Source: Leptolyngbya sp. SIO4C5
Lineage (GTDB): Bacteria > Cyanobacteriota > Cyanobacteriia > Phormidesmidales > Phormidesmidaceae
DNA: 13,214 nt
Direction: 5' to 3'
NCBI GenBank assembly: GCA_010671965.1
Contig: JAAHIC010000047.1
Coordinates: 1 to 13,214, forward strand
The position numbers were made by a program, and so were the translations under genes. The notes under the pieces are model-generated. The model was not told the DNA's origin, ran no database searches, and saw nothing but the letters and a program-made list of their open reading frames with translations. This document shows positions 1 through 7,360 of this stretch, piece after piece. Within the stretch, counting starts at the first letter, position 1; each line of letters opens with the position of its first letter.

Positions 1-127
1 AGCCGAAAGGGTCGGCGTGGTGGTTAGGCTTGACAGATATTCGCTAAACAAAGGGCTGGCCGTCGTCTCTGTCTCAGTTGTCTCTAGGGAGGCAGCGGGC
101 GGAGTTGGCCCTGACGCCACCACCTCA
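1..127 (+). repeat. Left arm of a 127-bp perfect inverted repeat (probable fold-back)
   Basis: Every base p from 1 to 127 pairs with base 377-p, so this arm is the exact reverse complement of 250-376. Pairing continues through 129-133 against 244-248 after a single mismatch at 128/249, then stops. The arms are separated by about 110 bp. The arm begins at the very first base of the window, as expected if the window starts at a contig edge. The right arm reads naturally into a gene and this arm does not, so this is inferred to be the secondary copy, made by template switching either in the cell or during amplification or library preparation. Confidence 0.95.
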
Positions 128-1099
128 ATTGCCCTAATCGCAACGCTGCTGTTACTGATCCTGGGGCGCTTTGACTTGCTGCCGCTGCCGAATCAGCCCC
201 CGGCTCCCAATCCAGAATCTCCTCGTTCCGCAGCGCCAGATCAGGCAACTGAGGTGGTGGCGTCAGGGCCAACTCCGCCCGCTGCCTCCCTAGAGACAAC
301 TGAGACAGAGACGACGGCCAGCCCTTTGTTTAGCGAATATCTGTCAAGCCTAACCACCACGCCGACCCTTTCGGCTTTAGAGCAGGGGCAGCAGGCGATC
401 GCCCAGCAGCGCTACGCTGAAGCTATCCGCTGGCTGGAGCAGGTACCCGCTGCCAATCGGGATGATACTTTCAATCGCCTGCAGGAGCAGGCCGAAGCTG
501 GACTGGCCCAGCAGGTAGCCGATAATCAGGCCCGCATTGAATTGGCCCGGCAAACAGTGCAGCCTGAGCAAGCTGCTAGCTTAGAGGCCGCGATCGCCCA
601 GGTGAACCCAATTCCGCCGGGGGAGCCTTTTCATCAGGAAGCGCAGCAGCTAGTTGAACAGTGGAGCCAGTCCCTGTTAGATCTGGCTAATGCCGCCGCA
701 AATGCCGGAGACTTAACGGCGGCGATTGCAGCCGCTAGCTTTATTCCGGCAGCAGCCACCGACCTATACCCTCAGGCCCAAACGCAAATTGGCTACTGGC
801 AGGCGCGGCAGCTCAGCCAGGCCCGACTACAGCAGGCCCAAACAATGCTGCAGCCCGGACAGGCGGCCTCCTTTCAAGATGCCATTGGCCTGCTGCGGCA
901 AATCCCAGCGGAGCATCCAGAATACGAGCAGGCTCAGGCGCGTATTGATCAGCTCAGCCAAGAAATTTTCAGCATTGCCCGCGCTCGCGCCGCCCAGGGG
1001 CGATTTGAGGCCGCAATTCAGGCCGCCGTGCTAGTCCCCCCCGATACGGCGGCCTACAACGGGGCGCAGGCCCAGCTCAAGCGCTGGCAAGAGCGATAA
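128..1099 (+). CDS. Membrane-anchored helical-repeat protein, 5' end missing
   Basis: About 323 codons of genuine sequence remain; the true start lies upstream of the inverted-repeat junction and is lost. A GTG at 17 would open the frame, but it lies inside the mirrored arm and should not be used. The protein shows a hydrophobic segment at about 128-172 (IALIATLLLLILG), a Pro/Ala/Thr-rich linker to about 350, then amphipathic helices rich in Ala, Gln and Leu. Two units of about 92 residues, encoded by roughly 530-808 and 821-1096, are clearly related: both have the order QP.QAAS, then an AI...IP turn, then A..G...AAI, and end in an aromatic/Gln stretch (Y..AQ.Q, W). This is a TPR-like arrangement. 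Similar cyanobacterial proteins are often labelled chromosome segregation ATPase-like, but no ATP-binding motif is visible here. Likely a single-pass membrane protein with a soluble helical domain; function unknown. No clear ribosome-binding site can be assigned. Confidence 0.7.
   Translation: MALIATLLLLILGRFDLLPLPNQPPAPNPESPRSAAPDQATEVVASGPTPPAASLETTETETTASPLFSEYLSSLTTTPTLSALEQGQQAIAQQRYAEAIRWLEQVPAANRDDTFNRLQEQAEAGLAQQVADNQARIELARQTVQPEQAASLEAAIAQVNPIPPGEPFHQEAQQLVEQWSQSLLDLANAAANAGDLTAAIAAASFIPAAATDLYPQAQTQIGYWQARQLSQARLQQAQTMLQPGQAASFQDAIGLLRQIPAEHPEYEQAQARIDQLSQEIFSIARARAAQGRFEAAIQAAVLVPPDTAAYNGAQAQLKRWQER
250..376 (-). repeat. Right arm of the 127-bp perfect inverted repeat (native copy)
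   Basis: This is the partner of bases 1-127. It lies inside the open reading frame of the helical-repeat protein and encodes the Pro/Thr-rich linker and the beginning of the helical region. It is therefore taken to be the native copy. A TTGCC/GGCAA pair (129-133 and 244-248) sits at the inner edge and could be the short homology that primed the fold-back. Confidence 0.93.
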
Positions 1100-1133
1100 A
1101 ATGAAACAGACGTACAGTTGAATCCAGACGCAC

Positions 1134-1628
1134 ATGGTGCAGCGGCGAATTGAGCCAGGGCCAGGGCAGGAATCTGTTTGGGACTACCCCCGGCCTCCTA
1201 AATTAGAAGCTTCTAACAAACATATTCAGGTTGTTTTTAACGGCATCACCGTGGCCGATACGCATCGGGCGCAGCGAGTTCTAGAAACAAGCCATCCCCC
1301 CGTCTACTACATTCCGCCCGCAGATATTCAACTAGAGCATTTGCAGCCTACCTCTGGGTCGTCGTTTTGCGAATGGAAAGGCCGAGCTGCTTACTACACG
1401 CTCAGCGTCGGCGATCGCCAAGTTGAAAATGTAGCCTGGTACTACCCGGAGCCCACGCCCCGTTTTCAGGCAATTCAGAACTATGTCGCCTTCTACCCAG
1501 CTAAAGTGGATGCCTGTTATGTAGATGGGGAACAAGTGCAGGCCCAGCAGGGAGACTTTTATGGCGGTTGGATCACGCCAGATATTGTCGGCCCCTTCAA
1601 GGGCGGTACGGGGACCTGGGGCTGGTAG
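1134..1628 (+). CDS. DUF427 domain protein
   Basis: A 164-residue protein with the hallmarks of the DUF427 family: SVWDYPRPP near residues 14-22, a VVFNGITVADT strand (33-43), RVLETSHPPVYYIP (48-61), an FCEWKGRAAYY core (78-88), AWYYPEPTP (101-109), YVAFYP (117-122) and a Gly/Trp-rich tail ending GTGTWGW. There is no signal peptide or membrane segment, so it is probably cytoplasmic. The family has a compact beta-rich fold, and its biochemical role is not established. The ATG at 1134 is the first in the frame and leaves only a few residues before the conserved part; the upstream bases show no strong Shine-Dalgarno. It lies 34 bp after the preceding gene on the same strand and could be cotranscribed with it. 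It ends 6 bp before a convergent gene. Confidence 0.87.
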   Translation: MVQRRIEPGPGQESVWDYPRPPKLEASNKHIQVVFNGITVADTHRAQRVLETSHPPVYYIPPADIQLEHLQPTSGSSFCEWKGRAAYYTLSVGDRQVENVAWYYPEPTPRFQAIQNYVAFYPAKVDACYVDGEQVQAQQGDFYGGWITPDIVGPFKGGTGTWGW

Positions 1629-1634
1629 AAGGGC

Positions 1635-2426
1635 TTAGCTGTCGTCAGTGGGACTCAGTCCTAACTCACCACGGGCAGAGGTCAAAACCTCTACGGCTCG
1701 CTTCAGCCGCGCTTCTAAATACTGTTTTTGATTGAGCAGCTGACGAATTTTCTGATGGCGGGCAATAGCGAGGCTGACGGTGGAAAGCTGCTCTGGCGGG
1801 CAGGGTTGGCATTGCAGACGTCCCTCCGCGTTGAGACTGCAAAGATGATATTGCGTCTGAGGAGCTGTCTGGGCCGCTGGCGTTGCCGTCGCCGCTGCTT
1901 CCATTTGAGTTTGAATATAGCTTTGTAGCTGCTCAATGTCGCCATATCGCCATACGGCTGATTCTGAAGACTTGATATCAGGGACTTTGGCTAAGTTGCG
2001 CACGTCTGACTCTAGCCAGCCATCTACAATCGGGCCTTCCATATAGATAGCCTGGATAGCCAGTAAAACTCGGCGCAGTTCGCTCTGCCACTGTTCCACG
2101 TTGCTGCCAATCTCCTGCAGCAGAGTCATCGCTAGGGCCGGATTGGCCTCATGTCGGTGACTGCTAAAAGCGGTTCGCTTAACTCTAGGCAGCGCTGGCA
2201 AATCGCCGGCAGTCGGCATCACGGGCAGCGCCGCTGGGTCTACAGCGCGATCGCTCTCGGCTACCACAGGCGCGGGGAGTTCTAGCGGACGAGTTAAGTT
2301 CCGAGAAAAACTTGCAGCCGTAGACGTTTTAGCCGCAATGGTAAATGAAACGCCTGAGCGGGATCTGGCAGGCGGCGGCATCAGCGGCGTTTGGCTGGAT
2401 GCAGCTTTATCCGATTGATGAACCAT
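1635..2426 (-). CDS. Uncharacterised protein with a Cys-containing C-terminal region
   Basis: I do not recognise a named family. The 263-residue protein has a low-complexity Ser/Ala/Pro-rich N-terminal third (1-90) without a membrane segment, then an ordered, mostly helical part. That part has a helix at 96-130 (LLQEIGSNVEQWQSELRRVL), a well-defined stretch YMEGPIVDGWLES (128-140), a helix at 163-180, a short segment with three cysteines (LCSLNAEGRLQCQPCPPEQL, 195-214) and a charged C-terminal helix (219-250) of coiled-coil character. The ordered blocks look conserved, and I have an impression of similar proteins in other cyanobacteria, which is not verified. It is transcribed divergently from the gene at 2724 and runs tail-to-tail with the DUF427 gene. 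The three cysteines could bind a metal, but a full four-ligand site is not present. Confidence 0.75.
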   Translation of the reverse strand: MVHQSDKAASSQTPLMPPPARSRSGVSFTIAAKTSTAASFSRNLTRPLELPAPVVAESDRAVDPAALPVMPTAGDLPALPRVKRTAFSSHRHEANPALAMTLLQEIGSNVEQWQSELRRVLLAIQAIYMEGPIVDGWLESDVRNLAKVPDIKSSESAVWRYGDIEQLQSYIQTQMEAAATATPAAQTAPQTQYHLCSLNAEGRLQCQPCPPEQLSTVSLAIARHQKIRQLLNQKQYLEARLKRAVEVLTSARGELGLSPTDDS

Positions 2427-2723
2427 AGGCTTTTAAATGCAGATAGACAACGGCGCAGAGGCGTGATGACATTTTCAATAGCCTATACTGCTTTTCTGCA
2501 GTTTTTACGCCTACTGAGCCATTAATTTGGCATACATTTCGCTGAGTTCGGGACAGTTTGCAACGATCTGTAAGCTACTTCTGTTAATTTCCCAGCGGCA
2601 TTTTTGCCTTTTGACGGTCTGCAACTCATCCTTTGGCTAGAATTGACTCAGATTCAGAGCTTGTTAGCTTATTGAAGCTGACTAGTTTAGAGTCACAGGT
2701 ACCCGACTAGCGGTTTCAGCGAT
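2427..2723. promoter_or_regulatory. Divergent intergenic region with a small hairpin
   Basis: This 297-bp gap must hold the promoters of both flanking genes, which point away from each other. It is more AT-rich than the genes. Visible are a 5-bp hairpin with T-run (ACTGC 2487-2491, GCAGT 2498-2502, then TTTT), enclosed by a 6-bp pair AGGCGT 2459-2464 with ACGCCT 2507-2512, and a -35-like TTGACT at 2643-2648 on the plus strand without a convincing -10 at 17 bp. No small gene or RNA gene is evident. Confidence 0.4.
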
Positions 2724-3779
2724 ATGGCAATTCCTCCCTCAGTTCGATACTTGTTTGCTCGCCTGCAGCCTGCGGCTCGGCCTATTGTCTGGGCGCCGAT
2801 TTTGGTAGTGACGCTGCTGGGGGTTGTCCTGTGGGAATATCGCCAGCACCCTGAATGGTCAGATGCCTTTGAAATTGACACTGAATCGCCTAGTGCTCAA
2901 ATTCCCGAAACCGAGCTGACCTTAGACGAACAGGCGCAGCTATCCCAGGTCGACAGTCTAGCCGTTTTGTTTAATGATTTGGCAGCCTCTACTCCCACGA
3001 TTCAAGCTGCTGAAACGCCGGAAGATACCCTGTTTAACCAGCTATCCGAAATCACGAATCAAACGAATCAGGCCCAAATTCGTCCCAGCAGTTCTTACGC
3101 CCCCTATAGGACTCCATCCTCTGCTCAAGCGGACACCTCGTCTGGTACGGCTTCTCCTCCCAGCCTAGCTTCGGCAGCCAATTTGGCAACGCTGCTTAAT
3201 CCTGAAGCTGCCTCTCCAGCCGGACAGTCCAGTGCTCTCCAGGAAGCCCTCGGTCGTTTACCCAGTCAGACAGCGGGCACCTCAGAAACGCGATCGCCTG
3301 CCGGACAATCCCCTAATTCAGCTAGCGCTCAAACGACTAGTCCTAGTCAATTCTCGAATGCCGAGATTCCTGCTGCTGCCCAGGGAAATACGCCTGTCGG
3401 AGCCGCTCCCCTGCGCTACATTCCGACCACGCCCAACATGTCGCCGCCACCGGGTACCACAGGCTATACGCCCCCCGCCACCCTCAACCTAGCGCCGAAC
3501 AACTACCCGTCTGGGAATGCCTACACCAATTTGACCACCCCTGGCTTGCCCCAAACCCAGCCCCGCTTCAACGGCCTGCCCAATCGCTCAGCGACTCCCA
3601 CACTGCCAACTAGCCCTGGCAGCCAGTATATTCAGCCCCAGCCCCAGTTTAATAATTCTTCCTCCGTGCCCCGTCCCCCCGGTTCCTATATTGGCGGCGG
3701 CGAAATTCAGACTTTTTCTAATCCCTTAGGCTCTTCATCCTGGGGTCCCCAAGATTATCCCAATAACTACAACCCCTAG
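2724..3779 (+). CDS. Single-pass membrane protein with a long disordered Pro/Ser/Thr/Asn/Gln-rich tail
   Basis: Unrecognised. The 351-residue protein begins with a short basic-containing N-terminus (VRYLFARLQPAARP), followed by a membrane segment at about residues 21-38 (IVWAPILVVTLLGVVLW) and an acidic stretch (49-75). From about 110 to the end it is almost entirely Pro, Ser, Thr, Ala, Asn, Gln and Gly, with scattered Tyr, and no globular domain can be made out. The charge distribution suggests either orientation is possible; a short N-terminus followed by a large extracytoplasmic tail is the simpler reading. There is no Cys for lipidation and no signal-peptidase site. The tail resembles cell-envelope linkers or disordered scaffold proteins. 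It diverges from the 1635-2426 gene, so the two may share regulation. The start at 2724 gives the expected membrane topology; there is no strong ribosome-binding site. Confidence 0.75.
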   Translation: MAIPPSVRYLFARLQPAARPIVWAPILVVTLLGVVLWEYRQHPEWSDAFEIDTESPSAQIPETELTLDEQAQLSQVDSLAVLFNDLAASTPTIQAAETPEDTLFNQLSEITNQTNQAQIRPSSSYAPYRTPSSAQADTSSGTASPPSLASAANLATLLNPEAASPAGQSSALQEALGRLPSQTAGTSETRSPAGQSPNSASAQTTSPSQFSNAEIPAAAQGNTPVGAAPLRYIPTTPNMSPPPGTTGYTPPATLNLAPNNYPSGNAYTNLTTPGLPQTQPRFNGLPNRSATPTLPTSPGSQYIQPQPQFNNSSSVPRPPGSYIGGGEIQTFSNPLGSSSWGPQDYPNNYNP

Positions 3780-3783
3780 GAAC

Positions 3784-3848
3784 CTAGAAACCGAGCCTGC
3801 CCCGCAGCCGTTTTGTCTCAACGCGACGGCGCCAAACCCGGTTTCTAG
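3784..3848. terminator. Wide inverted repeat between convergent genes
   Basis: CTAGAAACCG at 3784-3793 is exactly complementary to CGGTTTCTAG at 3839-3848. A further GCCG (3807-3810) and CGGC (3827-3830) can pair inside. It lies between the stop codons of two genes that face each other, which is where a bidirectional terminator would be expected. There is no T-run and the loop is wide, so termination is only inferred. Confidence 0.4.
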
Positions 3849-3856
3849 CCAGCTCA

Positions 3857-5281
3857 CTACTGATCAAAGTGGCTGATAATCGCTTCAGCAAACTCGGAAC
3901 ACTTCAGCGGCTCTACTGGCGGATCCATCATGCGGGCTAGATCGTAGGTGACCTGATGGTTAGCGATCGCCGTACTGATGCCGTTACGAACCAAATCAGC
4001 CGCCTCCTGCCAGCCTAAATACTCCAGCATCATCACCCCGGAGAGAATTAGCGAACCGGGATTAATCCGATCGAGTCCGGCATGTTTGGGAGCAGTGCCG
4101 TGGGTAGCTTCAAAAATAGCGCACTGATCGCCAATATTGGCTCCCGGCCCCATCCCCAGACCGCCGACAATTGCGGCAGCGGCATCTGAGAGATAATCCC
4201 CGTTGAGATTCATCGTTGCCAAGATAGAATACTCATCCGGGCGCGTCTGAATCTGCTGAAAAATACTGTCGGCGATGCGATCGTTCACCATGATTTTGTC
4301 TTTCCACTGGCCGTTGCCGTGGCTATCCCAGATCGCCCCTAGAATTTGGGTCACTTCTGCTCTGACTGCCGCCTGTTTTTCTGGGGTGAGAGAATCATAG
4401 CCCGGTTCGATCTTGCGGGCGTTCTCATCTACTGAGATATCCGGGTTGCTCTCTTTATTGCTCAGCACCCAGGACTCTTGCTCGGTCACGCAGGATTGCC
4501 GAAATTCACTCGTCGCCAGCTCATAGCCCCAGTCTCGAAACGCGCCTTCGGTGTACTTCATGATGTTGCCTTTATGCACCAAGGTCACCATCTGCTTAGC
4601 CTTGGGGAGCTGAAGCGCATGTTTAATCGCTCGGCGCACCAGCCGCTGTGAACCTGTTTTGCTAATCGGCTTGATACCAATACCCGAATCCCAGGGAATT
4701 TGCTTGCTGCCGTGTTCTGGTGTCGCCGGAATCAGGTCGTCGTTTAGCAGCTTGATTAGGCGATCGCCCATTTCACTGCCCTGCTTCCACTCGATGCCCA
4801 AATAAATGTCCTCAGTGTTTTCCCGGTAGACAATCACATCTAGCTTGTCTGGCTGCTTATGAGGCGAGGGCGTCCCCGTATAGTAACGGCAGGGCCGTAC
4901 ACAGGCGTAGAGATCGTTAATTTGCCGCAGGGCCACATTGAGAGAGCGAATGCCGCCGCCGACCGGCGTTGTCAGCGGTCCTTTGATCGCCACGCCGTAT
5001 TCGCGAATAGCCTGTAGCGTATCTTCAGGCAGGTACTCATACGTGCCGTACTTATCGCAGGCTTCATCCCCCGCATAAACCTTGAACCAGACAATCTGAC
5101 GCTGACTGCCATAGGCTGCTCTGACCGCTGCATCCAAAACTTTCTGGGTTGCGGGCCAGATATCGACGCCTGTGCCGTCTCCGCGAATAAAGGGAATAAT
5201 GGGATCATCTGGGACGACAGGCTCGCCATTTTGAAAAGTGATTTTGTGGCCGGTTTCAGGCGGCGAGATCTTTTGGTACAT
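3857..5281 (-). CDS. icd: Isocitrate dehydrogenase, NADP-dependent
   Basis: Oxidises isocitrate to 2-oxoglutarate plus CO2 with NADP in the cytosol; in cyanobacteria this supplies the carbon skeleton for ammonium assimilation. At 474 residues it is longer than the E. coli enzyme (416) because of a roughly 48-residue insertion between residues 237 and 338, typical of the cyanobacterial form. Substrate residues are in place: Ser113 (RSLNVALRQ), Arg119, Arg129, Arg153 and Tyr160 (RENTEDIY), with the same numbering as E. coli, then Lys237 ([12 protein letters not shown]). The metal-binding aspartates are Asp338 and, in [10 protein letters not shown], Asp362 and Asp366. The cofactor loop [10 protein letters not shown] (393-402) with Lys399, and Tyr446/Arg450 further on, fit NADP preference, although E. 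coli has Tyr where His400 is. The ATG at 5281 is followed by the expected N-terminus. Divergent from the response regulator gene, with 265 bp between them. Neighbours are not TCA-cycle genes. Confidence 0.98.
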   Translation of the reverse strand: MYQKISPPETGHKITFQNGEPVVPDDPIIPFIRGDGTGVDIWPATQKVLDAAVRAAYGSQRQIVWFKVYAGDEACDKYGTYEYLPEDTLQAIREYGVAIKGPLTTPVGGGIRSLNVALRQINDLYACVRPCRYYTGTPSPHKQPDKLDVIVYRENTEDIYLGIEWKQGSEMGDRLIKLLNDDLIPATPEHGSKQIPWDSGIGIKPISKTGSQRLVRRAIKHALQLPKAKQMVTLVHKGNIMKYTEGAFRDWGYELATSEFRQSCVTEQESWVLSNKESNPDISVDENARKIEPGYDSLTPEKQAAVRAEVTQILGAIWDSHGNGQWKDKIMVNDRIADSIFQQIQTRPDEYSILATMNLNGDYLSDAAAAIVGGLGMGPGANIGDQCAIFEATHGTAPKHAGLDRINPGSLILSGVMMLEYLGWQEAADLVRNGISTAIANHQVTYDLARMMDPPVEPLKCSEFAEAIISHFDQ

Positions 5282-5546
5282 AAAATTTGATGAGTTTGGC
5301 TAGTCTGACTTACGATATTTATCAAGAGTATCGGCTAAGTGCAACACCTAATAAGTTCGTGCAGCAGCAGATATGTTTAATTTTGAGATATGGATTGGCT
5401 TCCCCATAATTTGCAAATTTAATTACAGTTAATGTCAGACACCCATTAGATACCGTAGAGAATGGTTTTACAAACTATTGGGTAGATCTCCAAATTGTCT
5501 CCCGGTATAGGCTGTGGCTCTTCATAATCGTTTCTAATTAAGGTGG
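5282..5546. promoter_or_regulatory. AT-rich divergent promoter region of icd and the response regulator
   Basis: This 265-bp gap separates two divergent genes and must contain both promoters. Bases 5341-5450 are clearly AT-rich. A CATAAT at 5523-5528 is a possible -10 for the response regulator, but it has no -35 at the usual distance. I searched for the NtcA pattern GTA-N8-TAC, because icd is NtcA-controlled in other cyanobacteria, and found no exact match; GTA at 5329-5331 is followed after 8 bases by GTG, not TAC. Confidence 0.45.
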
Positions 5547-6212
5547 ATGAAAAGAATTTTATTAGTAGATGACGATATTACGCTCCGAACCGCTCTGACC
5601 CGACACTTAGAAGACCGGGGTTATATTGTCCGGGGAGCGGCTTCTGGCGTAGAAGGGCTGACTCTGTTCGAGGAAGAACCGCCCGATCTGGTGGTGTCAG
5701 ACGTGATGATGCCAGAGATGGACGGTCTAGAATTTTGCGGACGCTTGCGATCGAGCCGCATTGGGCAGCTAGTCCCTTTTATCTTTCTCTCCAGTCGCGG
5801 TGAAGTTGACGATCGGGTCCAGGGACACAATATCGGAGGAGATGATTATCTCGTTAAGCCATTTCATCCCCGGGAACTAGTCGCCAAGATTGAAGCTCAG
5901 CTAGAGCGATCGCGGCGCATTCACTCCGAAATTGTCCGTCTGATTCAGCAGGCCAATGTCCAGTCTGAGTCCTCGGAAGCAGAAACACCCCAGCCTTTGC
6001 CGCTCACCCCAGCCGAAGAAAAAGTCTTTTGGGAAGTCATCCAGGGCTACACCAATAAGCAAATCGGCGATCGCCTCTTCATCAGTCCGCGCACCGTGCA
6101 GACGCACTTGAGCAACATTCTCAGCAAGCTTGCCCTAGACAATCGCTCTCAGCTAATTCGGTTTGCCTTTGAACATGGCTATCGTCCACCCCACGACGGC
6201 GAATCCCAGTAG
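5547..6212 (+). CDS. Two-component response regulator, NarL/LuxR type
   Basis: A 221-residue DNA-binding response regulator. The receiver domain (about 1-122) has the acidic pair Asp8/Asp9 (ILLVDDD), the phosphoacceptor Asp52 (SDVMMPEMDG), Ser82 at the switch position (FLSSRG) and the conserved Lys104 (YLVKPF), so it should be phosphorylated normally. A short Gln/Ser/Glu linker leads to a LuxR-type helix-turn-helix at about 153-210 (LTPAEEKV, GYTNKQIGDRLFIS, PRTVQTHLSNILSKL). The arrangement resembles Ycf29-like cyanobacterial and plastid regulators, but I cannot assign it to that subgroup by eye. AAGG at 5540-5543 is only 3 bases from the ATG, unusually close, yet the start is fixed by the standard N-terminus. 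No sensor kinase is adjacent; the nearest kinase-like gene, at 7361, lacks its phosphoacceptor. Confidence 0.93.
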   Translation: MKRILLVDDDITLRTALTRHLEDRGYIVRGAASGVEGLTLFEEEPPDLVVSDVMMPEMDGLEFCGRLRSSRIGQLVPFIFLSSRGEVDDRVQGHNIGGDDYLVKPFHPRELVAKIEAQLERSRRIHSEIVRLIQQANVQSESSEAETPQPLPLTPAEEKVFWEVIQGYTNKQIGDRLFISPRTVQTHLSNILSKLALDNRSQLIRFAFEHGYRPPHDGESQ

Positions 6213-6253
6213 CTATCAGCCAACTCCCTCTAGCTTGCGGCGTCAATCCCTTC

Positions 6254-6259
6254 TATGAT
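6254..6259 (+). promoter_or_regulatory. Possible -10 element upstream of gun4
   Basis: TATGAT matches the -10 consensus at five of six positions and would place transcription start about 24 bases before the gun4 ATG. A TTGCGG at 6235-6240 is only 13 bp upstream, too close for a normal -35, so the promoter is weakly supported. Confidence 0.3.
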
Positions 6260-6289
6260 CTATGGGAACGTGAGTCCCTTAGTTTTGAT

Positions 6290-7009
6290 ATGAGCAGCTT
6301 TGCCACTAATTCCGCGCCTGCCAACTCCAGCCCGATCGCAGAACTTCTGGCTCAACTGCGTGCCGACAATCCTAAAAAGCAGCTCTCAGCGCTGCATCAG
6401 CTAGCCACGATGGCTGATAGCGGCCTGGAACCCTTGATGGAGTTCTTATCGGCCAGACGGCAACAGCCAGTCACCTACCTAGACGGCACAGCTTATCGCC
6501 TGCTTTGGCAAAGCCAGACTCCTGAGACAGAAGCGTTTTTGCAAAAGCACTGGCCCCAGGGCTTAGTCGAGCTAACTTCTAAACAAGGAATAGACTACGC
6601 CGACCTGCAGCAAGATTTGGTAAGACAGGAATTTGAAGCCGCCGATCGCCTGACTTTAAAGCACTTATGTCAGCTTGCTGGTGAAGGAGCGGTTCAGCGC
6701 GGCTGGCTTTATTTTACAGAAGTCGAAAATTTTCCCGCCGAAGATTTACGCACTTTAGACCAGCTATGGCAGGTTTATTCAGAAGGAAAGTTTGGCTTTG
6801 CGAAACAGCGAGAAATTTGGCTGAGCAACAATCAAAACTGGGAAAAACTTTGGCACAAAATTGCCTGGAAAAAAGGCAATGTTTGGACTCGTTATCCAAA
6901 CGAATTTATCTGGAATTTATCAGCTCCCGCAGGGCATTTACCCCTCTCCAATCAGCTACGAGGCGTTCGCGCTATGGCTGCACTTCTAAATCATCCTGTT
7001 TGGGCGTAG
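6290..7009 (+). CDS. gun4: Gun4, Mg-chelatase activator / porphyrin-binding regulator
   Basis: Gun4 binds protoporphyrin IX and Mg-protoporphyrin and stimulates the ChlH subunit of Mg-chelatase at the entry to chlorophyll synthesis. The 239-residue protein has the full cyanobacterial architecture: a helical HEAT-like N-terminal bundle (about 15-90; IAELLAQLRADNPKKQLSAL, then a helix around 65-86) and the GUN4 core (about 99-235). The core shows DYADLQQDLVRQEFEAADR (102-120), the Trp-rich central part, FGFAKQREIWL (168-178), the NWEKLWHKIAWK helix (183-194) and FIWNLSAPAGHLP (206-218). Length is close to the Synechocystis protein. The ATG at 6290 gives the expected N-terminus, with no obvious Shine-Dalgarno. 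It starts 77 bp after the response regulator on the same strand, probably with its own promoter. Confidence 0.95.
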   Translation: MSSFATNSAPANSSPIAELLAQLRADNPKKQLSALHQLATMADSGLEPLMEFLSARRQQPVTYLDGTAYRLLWQSQTPETEAFLQKHWPQGLVELTSKQGIDYADLQQDLVRQEFEAADRLTLKHLCQLAGEGAVQRGWLYFTEVENFPAEDLRTLDQLWQVYSEGKFGFAKQREIWLSNNQNWEKLWHKIAWKKGNVWTRYPNEFIWNLSAPAGHLPLSNQLRGVRAMAALLNHPVWA

Positions 7010-7360
7010 CGGGTCAAGCAGCTTAGCCAGTCAAGGCCATCATACTCGTACAGAACTGCTTCTATCCACCTTCATAGCGGCAGAGACTTTTGCGGCTGTT
7101 AGCTTCATAGAAACGACATTCATTTCTGAGTTTCCTCATCGTTTCTTCATGGCATTAGTTTCAGGAAATGCTTTGAGACTGCTTGCTTTAAGCAAGTTGA
7201 ATAAAGTATTGCTGACGCCAGTATTTTTACTTAATCTTAGGTATGAGGTTTTACAGCTTTAAGCACATTCTCTAGTGAAGTACTGACCCTTAGCGGGTTT
7301 AAGATATGCAGAGACAGGGAATGCTTGAACTGTAAAGCTTTTGATGTATGACCGGAGTCA
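7010..7360. other. 351-bp intergenic region with a palindrome at 7182-7196
   Basis: No convincing gene is present. CTTGCTT at 7182-7188 and AAGCAAG at 7190-7196 form a perfect 7-bp palindrome around one central base, which could be a regulator-binding site or a small hairpin. Downstream, TTGCTG 7209-7214 and TAATCT 7232-7237 are spaced 17 bp apart, but each matches its consensus at only three positions. The gap separates gun4 from the kinase-like gene and is large enough for an independent promoter for the latter. Confidence 0.4.

Noticed and set aside
84..299. Open frame of about 71 codons on the minus strand
   Set aside because: It runs through the mirrored arms and loop of the inverted repeat and is not the frame of the real gene.
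4972..5325. 117-codon minus-strand frame overlapping the icd start
   Set aside because: It is a shifted frame of icd, whose motifs are unambiguous.
5282..5546. NtcA binding site upstream of icd
   Set aside because: No exact GTA-N8-TAC was found in the gap; the closest, starting at 5329, fails in the second half-site.
7149..7262. 37-codon open frame in the gap between gun4 and the kinase-like gene
   Set aside because: No ribosome-binding site, Leu-rich composition expected from AT-rich non-coding DNA, and no recognisable motif.
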